From assembly GCA_020633435.1 (NCBI GenBank), contig JACKDP010000005.1, positions 558,001 to 622,000 of the forward strand: 64,000 bases of DNA, written 5' to 3'. The stretch comes from Myxococcales bacterium (GTDB lineage Bacteria; Myxococcota_A; Bradymonadia; UBA7976; UBA1532). Positions within the stretch are counted from its first letter, which is position 1. Each line of letters starts with the position of its first letter. The notes beneath the pieces were generated by a model. It was not told where the DNA came from, did no database searches, and saw only the letters and a list, made by a program, of their open reading frames with translations. This document shows positions 44,896-53,204 of the stretch, piece by piece. The translations under genes were made by a program, and so were the position numbers.

Positions 44896-46324
44896 GTCAC
44901 GTCCACGCAAGTGGTGTACGAGGTTCACCACGTCATCTCCGCCTACACCGCCTCCGCCGCCAGTCGGCGGGGCGCCTCCGCGTCCACGACCACGCTCCCT
45001 GACGCCGTGCCCTGCACCGCTTCCAGGTTCATGTAGCGCCGCGCTTCAATCCACTCATCGTTCTGCTCGGCCAGCACCATTCCGACCAGTCGCAACAGCG
45101 CGAATCTGCTCGGGAAGATCCCGACCACGTCGGTCCTCCGTCTCACCTCCTTGTTGAGCCGCTCCTGAGGGTTGTTCGACCAGATCTGCTTCCACACGGT
45201 CGTCGGGTGCTGGGTGAAGGCCAGCAGGTCCTCGCGCGCCTCGGCGAGGTAGTCGGCGACGTCCGGGAAGCGGCCCTCGAGCTGCGTGACGACGCGGCTG
45301 AACTGGGTCCCGACCTCAGCCGCGTCCGGCTGCTGGAAGATGGTCCGCACCGCCGTGGCGACGAAGCTCTGCGCCTTCTTGGGCACCTTCGTGAGCAGGT
45401 TGCGCATGAAGTGCGTGCGGCACCGCTGCCAGCTCGCCGACGGCTGCGCCGCCGGATGGCCTTCACCAGGCCACTGTGGGCGTCCGGAGGTCACCAGGCG
45501 CACGCCCCCAGGCCGCGGACCACCAGACCGCGCAGGAAGGCGAGCCAGCCGGCGCCGTCCTCCGTCGTCGTGGTGTCCAGCCCGAGGATCTCGCGCTTGC
45601 CCTCCTGGTTGACCCCACCGCGAGCAGAGCCGCGACGCTGACCACGCGACCCTCTTCGCGGCACTTGATCTCGAGAGCATCGAGCCAGACGAAGGGATAG
45701 GCCCCGAGAGGGGCCGCTCCCGGAATGTCTTGACCTCTTCATCCAATGATTCCGACAGCTTGAGACCTGCGACTTCGAGATGCCCTCGACGCCGAGGGCC
45801 TTGACGAGCTTGTCGACGCGCCTGGTCGACACGCCCAGCACGTAGGACTCGGCGATGACGCTCATCAACGCTCGCTCGGCCTGCCGGCGGCGCTCCAGCA
45901 GCCATTCGGGAAGTAGCTCCCCGAACGCAGCTTGGGAATGGCGAGCTCGATGGTGCCCGCCCGCGTGTCCCAGGGGCGGATGCGGTAGCCGTTGCGCTGG
46001 TTGACGCGCGCCGGCGACCGCTCGCCACGGGCTGCGCCGCACAGCGCGTCGACCTGGGCGCCCATGAGCGACTCGGTGACGTTCTTGAGGAGCTCGGCGA
46101 CCACGTCGTCAGGCGTGTCCTCGATCAGCTTGCCCAGCAGGGCCTTTCCATCCATCTTCATGTCGACCACCGTTTCTGGCCTCGGCCAGATCGTCTTTGT
46201 GTTTGGCGACTTGAAGATGACGCGGTGGTCCCTCTTCTTCCAGGCCCCGAGCGCCCGCGGCTGACGCCGAGGCTGGTGCCGGGGTCAGGTCAGGGCTCGT
46301 ACACCACGTACGTGGACTCTACCC
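44896..46324 (-). mobile_element. IS256-family insertion sequence (inactive transposase)
   Basis: About 1.43 kb. The two ends are imperfect inverted repeats sharing GTCCACG, then GTGGTGTACGAG (44896-44923 and 46295-46324), flanked by the 8-bp direct repeat ATCTCGGG. It carries one degraded transposase gene on the minus strand. It interrupts a metalloprotease gene; codons on both sides (RPEM / DPEM) match in frame. A 3' relic of the same family is at 36385-36667 and a lone terminus at 42592. Confidence 0.9.
44943..46170 (-). pseudogene. IS256-family transposase, frameshifted
   Basis: Recognisable pieces are in different frames. N-terminal: MDGKALLGKLIEDTPDDVVAELLKNVTESLMGAQVDALCGAARGERS, then VNQRNGYRIRPWDTRAGTIELAIPKLRSGSYFP. 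Middle: RRQAERALMSVIAESYVLGVSTRRVDKLVKALGVEGISKSQVS. C-terminal: FMRNLLTKVPKKAQSFVATAVRTIFQQPDAAEV...WSNNPQERLNKEVRRRTDVVGIFPS. These follow IS256/MULE order. At least four frame changes are needed to read it through, so it is inactive unless the indels are sequencing errors. Confidence 0.88.
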
Positions 46325-46572
46325 ATCTCGGGACGATCGTCACCCCCACCACCGTCCCTCTGCCTCCAGTACGAGATGTGCCTCCATCCGAGGTCCAGGC
46401 AGCGCAAGCGAGCCCGCTCCATCGCCGAAGCGATTCTCTCAATCCAGGCATCTGGCGCCTGCGGAGCGAGCGAAACGACCTGGAACTCGACGTTCGCCAG
46501 GTCGACTGGCGGCAAACAGGGCTTCGCGCACGGAGCTTCATCAGGCAACGTCGTCAGGCTCAACATGTGCAT
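46325..46572 (-). pseudogene. 5' part of the IS256-interrupted metalloprotease-like gene
   Basis: The frame read here ends ...IERIASAMERARLRCLDLGWRHISYWRQRDGGGGDDRPEM and joins in phase with PEMLTVRV at 44895 when one copy of the 8-bp repeat is removed. ATG 46572 (HMLSLTTLPDEAPCAKPCLPPVDLANVEFQVVSLAP) is the first ATG in frame, but the frame stays open to GTG 46929, so the true start is uncertain. No signal peptide is evident from ATG 46572. See the IS256 finding for the reconstruction. Confidence 0.65.
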
Positions 46573-46919
46573 GGCCGGGCTTACAGAACCCCGAGTGCGA
46601 GTTGGCTTCGGAGAAGCTCCGGAGGCACCAAGCACCAGCCCCGAGCCCAACCCCGCTGCCCGGACAGGACCCGTCCAGGGACCGGCTGGGCGAGTGGACG
46701 CCGACACCAGGCCCTTCCATCCGCTGTCCTGCTCCCCGCCCTGCTCCCCGCAACAAGTACATCCGGAACACCCTGCCGCCAGACAATCGGTCGCCTCTGG
46801 ACTCCTTCGGGACCGGGACAGGTACGCGTGGCCCTCGGGATGTGTACACCGTGAGTCCGGTAGGCATCGCCCGCACCCACACGTGAGGGGACGGTCCGCC
46901 GAGTCGTGGACGCGAGACT
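46573..46919. other. Uncertain 5' region of the interrupted metalloprotease gene
   Basis: About 350 bp with no confident start or ribosome-binding site. Three minus-strand frames are open for 100 residues or more, Cys- or Arg-rich and without a convincing signal sequence. Part of it may be coding for the metalloprotease N-terminus. A frameshift here cannot be excluded. Confidence 0.35.
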
Positions 46920-47004
46920 TCAAGGGCACGTCAGCCCCCGCACGTACCAGGCCGGCATCGACGGACGGCGACCGCTCATGCCGAGGAAGCTCACCCGCGT
47001 ACCC
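46920..47004 (-). pseudogene. 3' end of the gene interrupted by the IS3 element
   Basis: Removing the IS3 element and one copy of the CCC repeat joins codons ...QLNELG (50413) to TRVSFLGMSGRRPSMPAWYVRGLTCP followed by TGA at 46920-46922. The joined sequence is in one frame and ends normally, so this short piece is the original C-terminus of the secreted protein whose 5' part is at 50413-51065. Confidence 0.75.
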
Positions 47005-47043
47005 TGAACCGCCCCGGGATCTCCGGAGACCGGTTTGCTTGAG

Positions 47044-47288
47044 TCACGCCGCCCTCGACTGGACGACCTGACCCTCCAGGAATGCCGCCTCGAACTCCCG
47101 AGGGGCTTCGTAGAGTGGTCCAGCGCGGTGAAGCCGCTTCGGTGGTAGGATGAGGTGTGGTGTGGTGAACTGTCGAGCTTGCTCGACCGCCTCGAGGCTG
47201 CGCCAGGGGCCTTGAAGTCTAATCAATTCGGCCTTGTAGAGGCCAGGCACGGTCTGCGCCTGCGCCAGCAAGTTGTTCGTGGCTGTCC
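47044..47288 (-). pseudogene. IS3 orfB transposase, 3' fragment
   Basis: Encodes NNLLAQAQTVPGLYKAELIRLQGPWRSLEAVEQAR and ends PREFEAAFLEGQ, the conserved C-terminal segment of IS3 OrfB (normally DNALAETxxGLYKxELI...GPWR...PxxxExxY). The part between is out of frame. It continues the orfB 5' fragment after the IS21 insertion, with GGACAGC present at both junctions. Confidence 0.8.
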
Positions 47289-47369
47289 GAGGACTCGGCC
47301 CGTGAGGTCGAGGATGCCCGCTTTGGGGAGCGTTGCCAGGTTGAAGGCGAAGTTGAGTCGAGCCGATGG

Positions 47370-47610
47370 TCCGCTGGTGCTCAAGCGCGCCCGGCCCAGC
47401 CAGCTGGGTCTGCCAGCGACTCCTGACGCTCCAGCTCGTCGGTGAGCAGGCGCAGCAGAACTCGACGTGGGCTGAGATCGCCATCAAGGGCCTGGCGGAG
47501 GCGAAGGTCGAGGCTCTGCAGGATGCCAGACATACGCAACTTCTTGAGAACAGGGATGATTTCGTCAGTGGGGCCTGCCGGTGGTCTCCGTGAAGCGGGC
47601 CAGGAGTTCT
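47370..47610 (-). pseudogene. IstB-like ATPase, N-terminal fragment
   Basis: Reads TDEIIPVLKKLRMSGILQSLDLRLRQALDGDLSPRRVLLRLLTDELERQ, the standard N-terminal segment of IstB (LKxLRLxGxLxxLxxRLxxA...FLxxLLxxExxxR). The ATPase Walker motifs are absent: the gene is cut off or deleted at about 47370. It follows the istA-like pseudogene, as in IS21 elements. Confidence 0.75.
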
Positions 47611-47639
47611 TCGGCGGAGCTTGGGCGAAGCGCGGCTGA

Positions 47640-49180
47640 CCGCAGTCCGCCATGGGCGGGCCTCGACGAAGGTGGGCAGGGGCTCGAGATCGAGGGCGTC
47701 GCGCAGGATGCGCTTGATGCCCTGGTAGGTGAAGTTGCCGAAGGCGTGGGCGCGCAGGACGGTGGCGCGGGCCCGATGGGCTGGGAAGCTCTCCGAGGTG
47801 GGTGACGATGGCCTGGACGTCGCGCAGCTTGCTGACCTCCGGACGTCGTCGCTCTCGGAAGACGGCGCGGACGTAGCGGCCGACGTCTTCGCCGAGGAGG
47901 TTGGCGCGGTCTTGCCAGTAGCTCTCCCTCGCGGAAGCGCAGGTCCCGGCGGCCCTCGGGCAGGTGGTGCTCGTTGGTGCTGCAGGAACCGCCGCCAGGG
48001 CCCCGGCGTTCGTGGGTGGCGACGCGGGTGTCGTCGGCGTAGAGCTCGACGGCGACGGCGGTCGCGCGGACCCACACGACGGCCGATGAGGCGCCAGGGC
48101 GCGGAGTAGAGCCGGCCCTCGAACTCGACGTGGCTGTCGGCGTGCACTGTGGCGGGCTTCCAGCGCACGGCCTGGAACGAGAGCGGGGCAGAGGCAGCAG
48201 TCGGGCACGCCTCGCCCTCAAAGTGCGCCAGCGCTGGCTCTTGGCCGGTGGCGGATGACGCCGGGTGCCGGCACGTGCGCAGCACCCAGGTCGCACAGCG
48301 CCGCGTTCGCTGGCGCCAGGCTCTTCCTGCTCACAGGTGGCCATGAAGTTGCGCTTCACGTAGCGCACCGCTGACTCCACCTTGCCCTTCTTCTCCGGGG
48401 CACGCACCGGCGCTGGATCGACCTTGAACCCGAAGAACCGGGCCAGCTCGCGATAGCTGCGGTTGAGGCCCAGCAGGTGGCGGTCGTCGGCGCCGAACGC
48501 GGCGCGCACGACGGCCGCCTTGAGGTTGTCGGGCACCACGACGCGGGGCACGCCGCCGAAGAACCGGAAGGCCTCGGCATGCAGCCTCAAGCCACGTCGA
48601 TGTGGACTGGTCGAAGACCAGGCGGGCGAACAGATGTCGGCTGAAGCCCAGGACCATCACGAAGACCCAGGCCTTGCGCACCTAGCGCCTGCGGATCGAA
48701 GAGCTGACCGACGTAGCCGAAGTCGACCTGAGCGACCTCGCCGGGAGCCGTATCTACGGGCAGCGCCACATCTTCTGGCTCCACCCACGGGCGCGCCGCA
48801 GCCGGGCGTAGGCGCGGCGAACGGCTGAGTAGCTGGCGGCGAAGTCGGCCTCTGTGCGCTTGAGCTTGTCCCAGACAGCCTGGCCTCGACGCCATCCTGG
48901 AAGGCCTGTTCGAGGGTCGGCATCCAGTCATCCACGCTGGTCCTCAACGCCCGAGGCGTGGGCGGCGGATGGGCAAACTCGACCGCAGCACGCAGAGTCG
49001 AGAGCTCGGGGAGAGCGTCCGCCCCCCGCCAGCAGCCCTGCGCCCTCCAGCGCCCGGCGGTACTTCAGCCCGTCTTCGGGCTCATCGCCAGCAGCCGCGC
49101 CACCTCCCGGCTGCTGGTCCCCATCCTCGCCAGCCGAACCAGTTCCCTGCAGTCGATGCATGTCCGTCCTCGCTGCGCCC
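47640..49180 (-). pseudogene. IstA-like transposase, multiply frameshifted
   Basis: Pieces in several frames follow IstA order: a helix-turn-helix (SREVARLLAMSPKTGLKYRRALEG) near 49080-49150, APGEVAQVDFGYVGQLFDPQ with the first catalytic Asp near 48730, RKAWVFVMVLGFSRHLFARLVFDQST, then FRFFGGVPRVVVPDNLKAAVV, then RSYRELARFFGFKVDPAPVRAPEKKGKVESAVRYVKRNF, and a late segment HADSHVEFEGRLYSAPWRLIG. The number of frame changes makes it inactive. Confidence 0.83.
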
Positions 49181-49375
49181 ATGGACAGCCTCCAGCCCCA
49201 CATTGGTGGCCGGAGCTTGCTCTGGAGGCGCCGAGGGGAACAGGACGGCGTTCCCATTCACCCGGTCCTGGGCGTTCCCGTTCAGGCGGTCACGCGCGCC
49301 CTTTCAGGCGCCTGCGTACCCTTTCAGGCGACTCCGCGTGTACCCATAGCCCGGTCTTCAGCATAGCTGTCCCCG

Positions 49376-50048
49376 ACTCGCCCCACGGAGCCCTCGATGC
49401 CCGCTTCGGCCAGCCGCTCGGTGTACCGAATCGCAAGGTATTGCGAGCCGCGATCGCTGTGGTGGATCAGGCCGTCACCCACCGACCTCGCGTGGATGGC
49501 CTGGTCCAGCGCGTCGAGGGCCAGGTCGGTTCGCAGGGACGACGAGACGCGCCAGCCCACGATGGTCCGAGCGAAGACGTCGATGACGAACGCGGTGTAG
49601 ACGAACCCGGCCCAGGTCGCGACGTAGGTCAGGTCGGCGACCCAGAGCCGGTTGGGCTCGCTGGCGCAGAACTGCCGGTTGACGCCGATCCTCTGGCCGC
49701 GGGCCAGGTCGTTGCCGGGACCGTGGTCCCCGGCTTTCGGCCGCGAACCACGCCCTGCAGGCCCTCAGCGCGCATCAGGCGCTCGACCGTGCAGCGTGCG
49801 ACCTGGGCCTCTCTCGAAGCAGCTGGCGCCAGACCTTCCGAGCACCGTAGACGCCTCGGTTCTCGGTCCAGACCCGAACGACGTCCTCGCGAAGCTGCTC
49901 GTCGCGCAGCTCCCGATGAGGACGCCGTGCGGGGCTCGCGGCGCCGACGTCGATGCTCGTAGTACGTCGATGGGGCGATCGGCAGCACCCTGCAGATCGG
50001 CTCGACCCCGAACTTCGCCCGGTGCTCGTCGATGAACGACACCATCAT
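49376..50048 (-). pseudogene. IS3 orfB transposase, 5' fragment, frameshifted
   Basis: Begins MMVSFIDEHRAKFGVEPICRVLPIAPSTYYEHRRRR in phase after orfA. It later shows VARCTVERLMRAEGLQGVVRGRKP and LDALDQAIHARSVGDGLIHHSDRGSQYLAIRYTERLAEAGI, the rve integrase core with the second Asp (HHSDRGSQY). At least two frame changes are needed. It ends at GDSY where the IS21 is inserted. Confidence 0.85.
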
Positions 50049-50362
50049 CGCGGTCGGCGGTCGAGCTCCGCCAACGCGAAATAGGCGGACGCCTTGCGCA
50101 GGATCTCGTTCGCCTGGCGCAGCTCCCGAACCTCGCGCTCAAGCTCGCGAATTCGCTGCTGTTCTGACGCCGCCGAGTCCGCCTGCGGGCTCTGCTCGCG
50201 CTCCGCCAGGCGAACCCAGTTCCGAAGCGTCTCGGCGTTGCAGCCGATCTTCGTGGCGATCGAGGTGATGGCCGCCCACTCGGAGCCGTGGCTGGCCTTG
50301 GCTTCGTGTACGAGCCGGACGGCGCGCTCCTTGACCTCAGGCGAGTACTTCGTTCTTCCCAT
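50045..50362 (-). CDS. IS3-family OrfA transposase component
   Basis: 105 aa, intact: MGRTKYSPEVKERAVRLVHEAKASHGSEWAAITSIATKIGCNAETLRNWVRLAE is the OrfA helix-turn-helix, followed by the leucine-zipper stretch RIRELEREVRELRQANEILRKASAYFA. It overlaps orfB by 4 bp, the usual site of programmed -1 frameshifting in IS3 elements. OrfA alone cannot transpose because orfB is broken. Confidence 0.92.
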   Translation of the reverse strand: MGRTKYSPEVKERAVRLVHEAKASHGSEWAAITSIATKIGCNAETLRNWVRLAEREQSPQADSAASEQQRIRELEREVRELRQANEILRKASAYFALAELDRRPR

Positions 50363-50412
50363 GTCCCCATCCTCTCAAGTATCGGGGTCTCCGGGAAAGC
50401 TGGGGCGGTTCA

Positions 50413-51065
50413 CCCAACTCGTTGAGCTGGCTCTTGGTCGGCCAGAGCTCATCGTCACCAGGCACCTGCGGCGAGCGAATGTCGTCCACGTCGACGGATC
50501 GGCGCACCAACGCCTCCGCCTCGGAAGCCGCAGCCATGGCCAGCAGACACTGAAAGGCCAGGGTGAGCATGGCTGGACGCCCGATTGGACCACAGTGGTG
50601 GACGAAGACGCCCTCCCGCCCCATGACGACCAGGGGCGTCATGCTTGTCACCAGCACGATGAGGGCGCTGCGGTTGAGGGTGTCCCAGCCGCAGGCCTGA
50701 TACCGCCGCGAGAGTGGGCCAGGAAAGTCCATCTCGGGTCCCTCGCCGGCAAGAGAGAGCGCCCCGCAGACCTTGGGATACCGCCGACTCCCCAGTGAAG
50801 CCTCGGCCACGCGACCCTTGCCACAGTCCGGGTCCAGCGACCAGTCGTAATCAAGGTTCGGCCGGAACGCCTCCCTGAACTTCCTTTGGTGGATGTCCCA
50901 CACCCGATGGGTCCAGTTTCGGTCGATCCGCCACGTGTCGGGCGCTGCCCGGACGCCACCCTGCGGCATCAGAAGGAGGCCCGCCATGACCACCACGCAG
51001 GCCCTCGACAGCACCGCAGAGACTGCCTTGGGGTTGAACGACGGTGGCATGCCCTGCGCGCCCAT
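50413..51065 (-). pseudogene. Secreted protein gene interrupted by IS3 (5' part)
   Basis: ATG 51065 lies 5 bp after the stop of the 85-aa gene. Sequence: a short N-tail, a signal helix (SRACVVVMAGLLLMPQGGVRA), then APDTWRIDRNWTHRVWDIHQRKFREAFRPN, YPKVCGALSLAGEGPEMDFPG, and SQLNELG at the IS border. Removing IS3 plus one CCC restores ...LNELGTRVSFLGMSGRRPS and a normal stop at 46920. The intact protein would be about 245 aa. No family recognised; it occupies the place held by the big trypsin-fold proteins in the other two cassettes. Confidence 0.75.
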
Positions 51066-51070
51066 CACCC

Positions 51071-51328
51071 TCAGGCCTCCAGGCCGAGCTGCTCGCCCAC
51101 GAACACGGGCTGCGCTCGGTCGAGCAGCGCCAGGACGCGCTCGAAGTCGATGGCGTCGAAGTGCAGGTCGACGAAGCCAGTCTCGGGGTCGCGTCGCGTG
51201 CGCTCGGCCGGCGGCTGGGCCGCGAAGTGGCAGGTGCCGCTGTGGCGCCGGCCCACGTAGAGCTCGATGCTGGGCGCCTCGCCGGGGGCCAGCTTGACGC
51301 GGTGTCCTTCGATGCGGATACGGGCCAT
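51071..51328 (-). CDS. 85-aa cassette protein of unknown function (copy A)
   Basis: MARIRIEGHRVKLAPGEAPSIELYVGRRHSGTCHFAA, then the segment TRRDPETGFVDLHFDAIDFERVLALLDRAQPVFVGEQLGLEA. The two other copies (55613, 60922) differ at only a few residues, mostly at the N-terminus. It looks like a small beta/alpha protein with an acidic C-terminal helix and no export signal. Each copy is followed 5 bp later by a different or leader-bearing gene. An adaptor or chaperone role for the downstream product is an inference from position only. Confidence 0.8.
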   Translation of the reverse strand: MARIRIEGHRVKLAPGEAPSIELYVGRRHSGTCHFAAQPPAERTRRDPETGFVDLHFDAIDFERVLALLDRAQPVFVGEQLGLEA

Positions 51329-51349
51329 GGCTCCCCCCTCAGGTGCTCA

Positions 51350-52409
51350 CAGGGTTTTCCGGTCAAATTGAGATCGAGTACCCGGAGGCGCTGAACCACC
51401 CGGCGCAATCCATTGGCGTTACGGCATTGATGGCATCCACGATTGCCTTGTCGAGAGTCGCACGGCAGCGCGCCTTGGCGGCTCGAAGGAACGCCTTCAC
51501 CTTGGAGAAGCACATCTCGATGGGGTTGAGGTCGGGCGAGTACGGCGGGAGGTAGCGCACCTTCACAGCCAGCCGTTGAAAGGCGCGGCGCACAGCGCCC
51601 GAGCGGTGGGCGCCCAGGTTGTCCAGCACGACGATGTCGCCCGGGCGCAGGACCGGGGCGAGCACCTGGTCGATGAACGCGAGGAAGACCTCGGCCGAGG
51701 TGCCGCCGTTGACGCTCATCACGGCGTCGACGCCGCAAATGGACATTCCGGCGATGACCGTGACGTCGTCGCCGCGATTCCGCGGGGTGCGGTCCGAGAC
51801 GGGCTGCCCACGTACCGCTCGCCCATGGGTCCGCGTCATGTCCAGGCGAGTTCCAGTTTCATCAATGAAGACGAGACGTTCCATCGGGGGAGAAGACATC
51901 TTGGCGATGAAGCGTTCCCGAAGAAGCTGGACCCGCTCCGAGTCGCGCTCGCTCGCCACAAGGGACTTCTTCTTGCGCGTGATGCCGAGCTTCGCCAGGC
52001 CCCGCAAGACGGTCGCGAGGCCAACCCGAACGCCAGTCTCCGCGGCGAGAGCGTCGATGAGCTCGGCCAACGTGCGGTCAGGACGCTCCGCGACGAGGCG
52101 CTCGAGGACCTTCAAGAGCTCGTCCGTCATCACGACGTTGTTGGGGCCGCCCATGGGTTTCGCCTCGACCGTGCCCCGGTCACGTGCGCCCCGCAACCAG
52201 CGACCGATGCTCGCCTCGGAGACACCGAAGACCCCCGAGGCTTCCCGCCAGGGCATGCCGCCGTGGATGGCAGCAACAACGCGCACGCGCAGGTCGGTAG
52301 AGAATGGTCTGGGCACCGCGGCAACTCCTCGTTTCGCTCCTGGAGCCATGGGATCACGTAAGTACCCACGGACTCAAGCATTTCGATCAAGTCGACCGGA
52401 AAACCCTGT
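51350..52409 (-). mobile_element. IS630-family element with intact transposase
   Basis: 1060 bp bounded by perfect 15-bp inverted repeats CAGGGTTTTCCGGTC (51350-51364; reverse complement 52395-52409), with looser similarity continuing inward. The transposase reads through. The flanks do not show the TA duplication expected for IS630: the left flank is the upstream end of the 85-aa block and the right flank is lipoprotein codon ~33. Compared with cassette B, the rest of that lipoprotein is missing, so deletion or recombination followed insertion. Confidence 0.88.
51363..52349 (-). CDS. IS630-family transposase
   Basis: 328 aa. Helix-turn-helix N-terminus (FSTDLRVRVVAAIHGGMPWREASGVFGVSEASIGRWLRGAR), then the DDE core: FIDETGTRLDMTRTHGRA (first Asp), DIVVLDNLGAHRSG (second Asp) and YLPPYSPDLNPIEMCFSKVK (Glu). 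All three catalytic residues are present, and no frameshift is needed. It is the only apparently functional transposase in the window. Confidence 0.95.
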   Translation of the reverse strand: MAPGAKRGVAAVPRPFSTDLRVRVVAAIHGGMPWREASGVFGVSEASIGRWLRGARDRGTVEAKPMGGPNNVVMTDELLKVLERLVAERPDRTLAELIDALAAETGVRVGLATVLRGLAKLGITRKKKSLVASERDSERVQLLRERFIAKMSSPPMERLVFIDETGTRLDMTRTHGRAVRGQPVSDRTPRNRGDDVTVIAGMSICGVDAVMSVNGGTSAEVFLAFIDQVLAPVLRPGDIVVLDNLGAHRSGAVRRAFQRLAVKVRYLPPYSPDLNPIEMCFSKVKAFLRAAKARCRATLDKAIVDAINAVTPMDCAGWFSASGYSISI

Positions 52410-52507
52410 GAGTCGGGAGGACCGCCCTGGCAGCCCTGGCAGCCCGCTGCGAGGAGGAGCACCACGCACCGGCACCAGACGAACCCACAAGATCCGAGGT
52501 CACCCAT
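52410..52507 (-). pseudogene. Lipoprotein gene truncated by IS630
   Basis: ATG 52507 encodes MGDLGSCGFVWCRCVVLLLAAGCQGCQGGPPDS and then enters the IS. The sequence matches the start of the 428-aa lipoprotein at 55916-57202 almost exactly (including LLLAAGCQGCQGGPPDS). Everything after residue ~33 is lost. Its position upstream of an 85-aa gene equals that of the intact copy in cassette B. Confidence 0.85.
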
Positions 52508-52536
52508 GGTCGGCTCCCAAGGGTCACGACGCGCCG

Positions 52537-53196
52537 TCACGGTGAAGGAGTGCCTTCGGATACCAGTTCACACGTGTTCCTGGCCACGAAGTAGGAGTCT
52601 CGAGTCCCCATTGATGAAAAGTTGATCCGTCCCGGAGGCACGACGTCGAAGGACACGCCACTCCGCCTGGTGCCATCGCTCAGACCGAACTCGAGATTGA
52701 TGACGCCCCTGTCGACCAGCACTTCCAGCGGCACACTCCTCTCCGAGATCGCCGTGGGATAGCCAGACGAGGCCTCCGGCTCGAAGACGAGTCTCACAGG
52801 AATGACAGCCACCGCACACGCCAGGTCCTCTGTACTCAGTGGTCCCTCAAGTGCGACTACCGACATGTCCACGGGCTCGTCAACCAGTGGGGTGACCGTG
52901 AGAAGCCCGGCGACATACTCCCCGCTCACCTGAACATATTCTCCATCCTCGTTGCGGGGGCGGAGTCTCAGACAATACTCTCCCGATAGCCCGGCCAGCG
53001 CAGTCGCAATGCCGTCAGGGTATCCCACGGCGTCCGCAAACGCCAACTCGAACTCCTCCCACGACGCAGGTCCTTGACGCCCTGGGAGACAACTCAGTTC
53101 CTCCGACGTCCTGCAACCCGAGATCACGCCTACCGAGACCACCAGAGCCCCGACTAAGAAGCAAAAACGGAGGAGAACACAAATGGGGTATTGCAT
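52537..53196 (-). CDS. 219-aa lipoprotein, paralogue of 57765-58424 (cassette B)
   Basis: ATG 53196, lipobox in LVVSVGVISGC. Mature sequence CRTSEELSCLPGRQGPASWEEFELAFADAVGYPDGIATALAGLSGEYCLRLRPRNED is clearly related to the cassette C protein (SCPRLERLSWVALDSELADSYPEGVAAAVAGLSGDYCLRLQP). Both are 219 aa, keep two early cysteines (SC..., YCLRL) and differ strongly in the C-terminal half. It starts within 10 bp of the end of the trypsin-fold protein. A dedicated partner or immunity-type lipoprotein is one hypothesis; nothing beyond position and pairing supports it. Confidence 0.8.
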   Translation of the reverse strand: MQYPICVLLRFCFLVGALVVSVGVISGCRTSEELSCLPGRQGPASWEEFELAFADAVGYPDGIATALAGLSGEYCLRLRPRNEDGEYVQVSGEYVAGLLTVTPLVDEPVDMSVVALEGPLSTEDLACAVAVIPVRLVFEPEASSGYPTAISERSVPLEVLVDRGVINLEFGLSDGTRRSGVSFDVVPPGRINFSSMGTRDSYFVARNTCELVSEGTPSP

Positions 53197-53204
53197 CGAC
53201 GGAT

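Larger units (their letters stand above)
47289..49365 (-). mobile_element. Degraded IS21-family element nested in the IS3
   Basis: About 2.1 kb, flanked on both sides by GCTGTCC (47282-47288 and 49366-49372), consistent with an IS21 target duplication. It holds an istA-like gene in several frames and the 5' part of istB. The right end (49255-49350) has repeated CAGGCG/CGTTCCC-type units, as in the multiple terminal repeats of IS21. No clear left terminal repeat was found. Confidence 0.75.
47005..50412 (-). mobile_element. IS3-family element containing a nested IS21-type element
   Basis: Imperfect 39-bp inverted repeats at 47005-47043 and 50374-50412 begin TGAACCGCCCC and share GGTCTCCGG and CTCAAG. 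The flanks show a 3-bp CCC duplication, typical of IS3. Inside are orfA (50045-50362) and orfB, which is split: 5' part 49376-50048, 3' part 47044-47288. Between them lies a degraded IS21 element. Without the insert, the IS3 would be about 1.3 kb. Confidence 0.87.

Noticed and set aside
44896..44931. GTG/ATG start giving MVNLVHHLRGRDPEM to the metalloprotease remnant
   Set aside because: These codons are IS256 terminal repeat; the same codons occur in the relic at 36.6 kb, where no such gene follows.
48463..48828. Plus-strand open frames within the IS21 area
   Set aside because: Antisense to istA-like sequence on the minus strand; no independent support.
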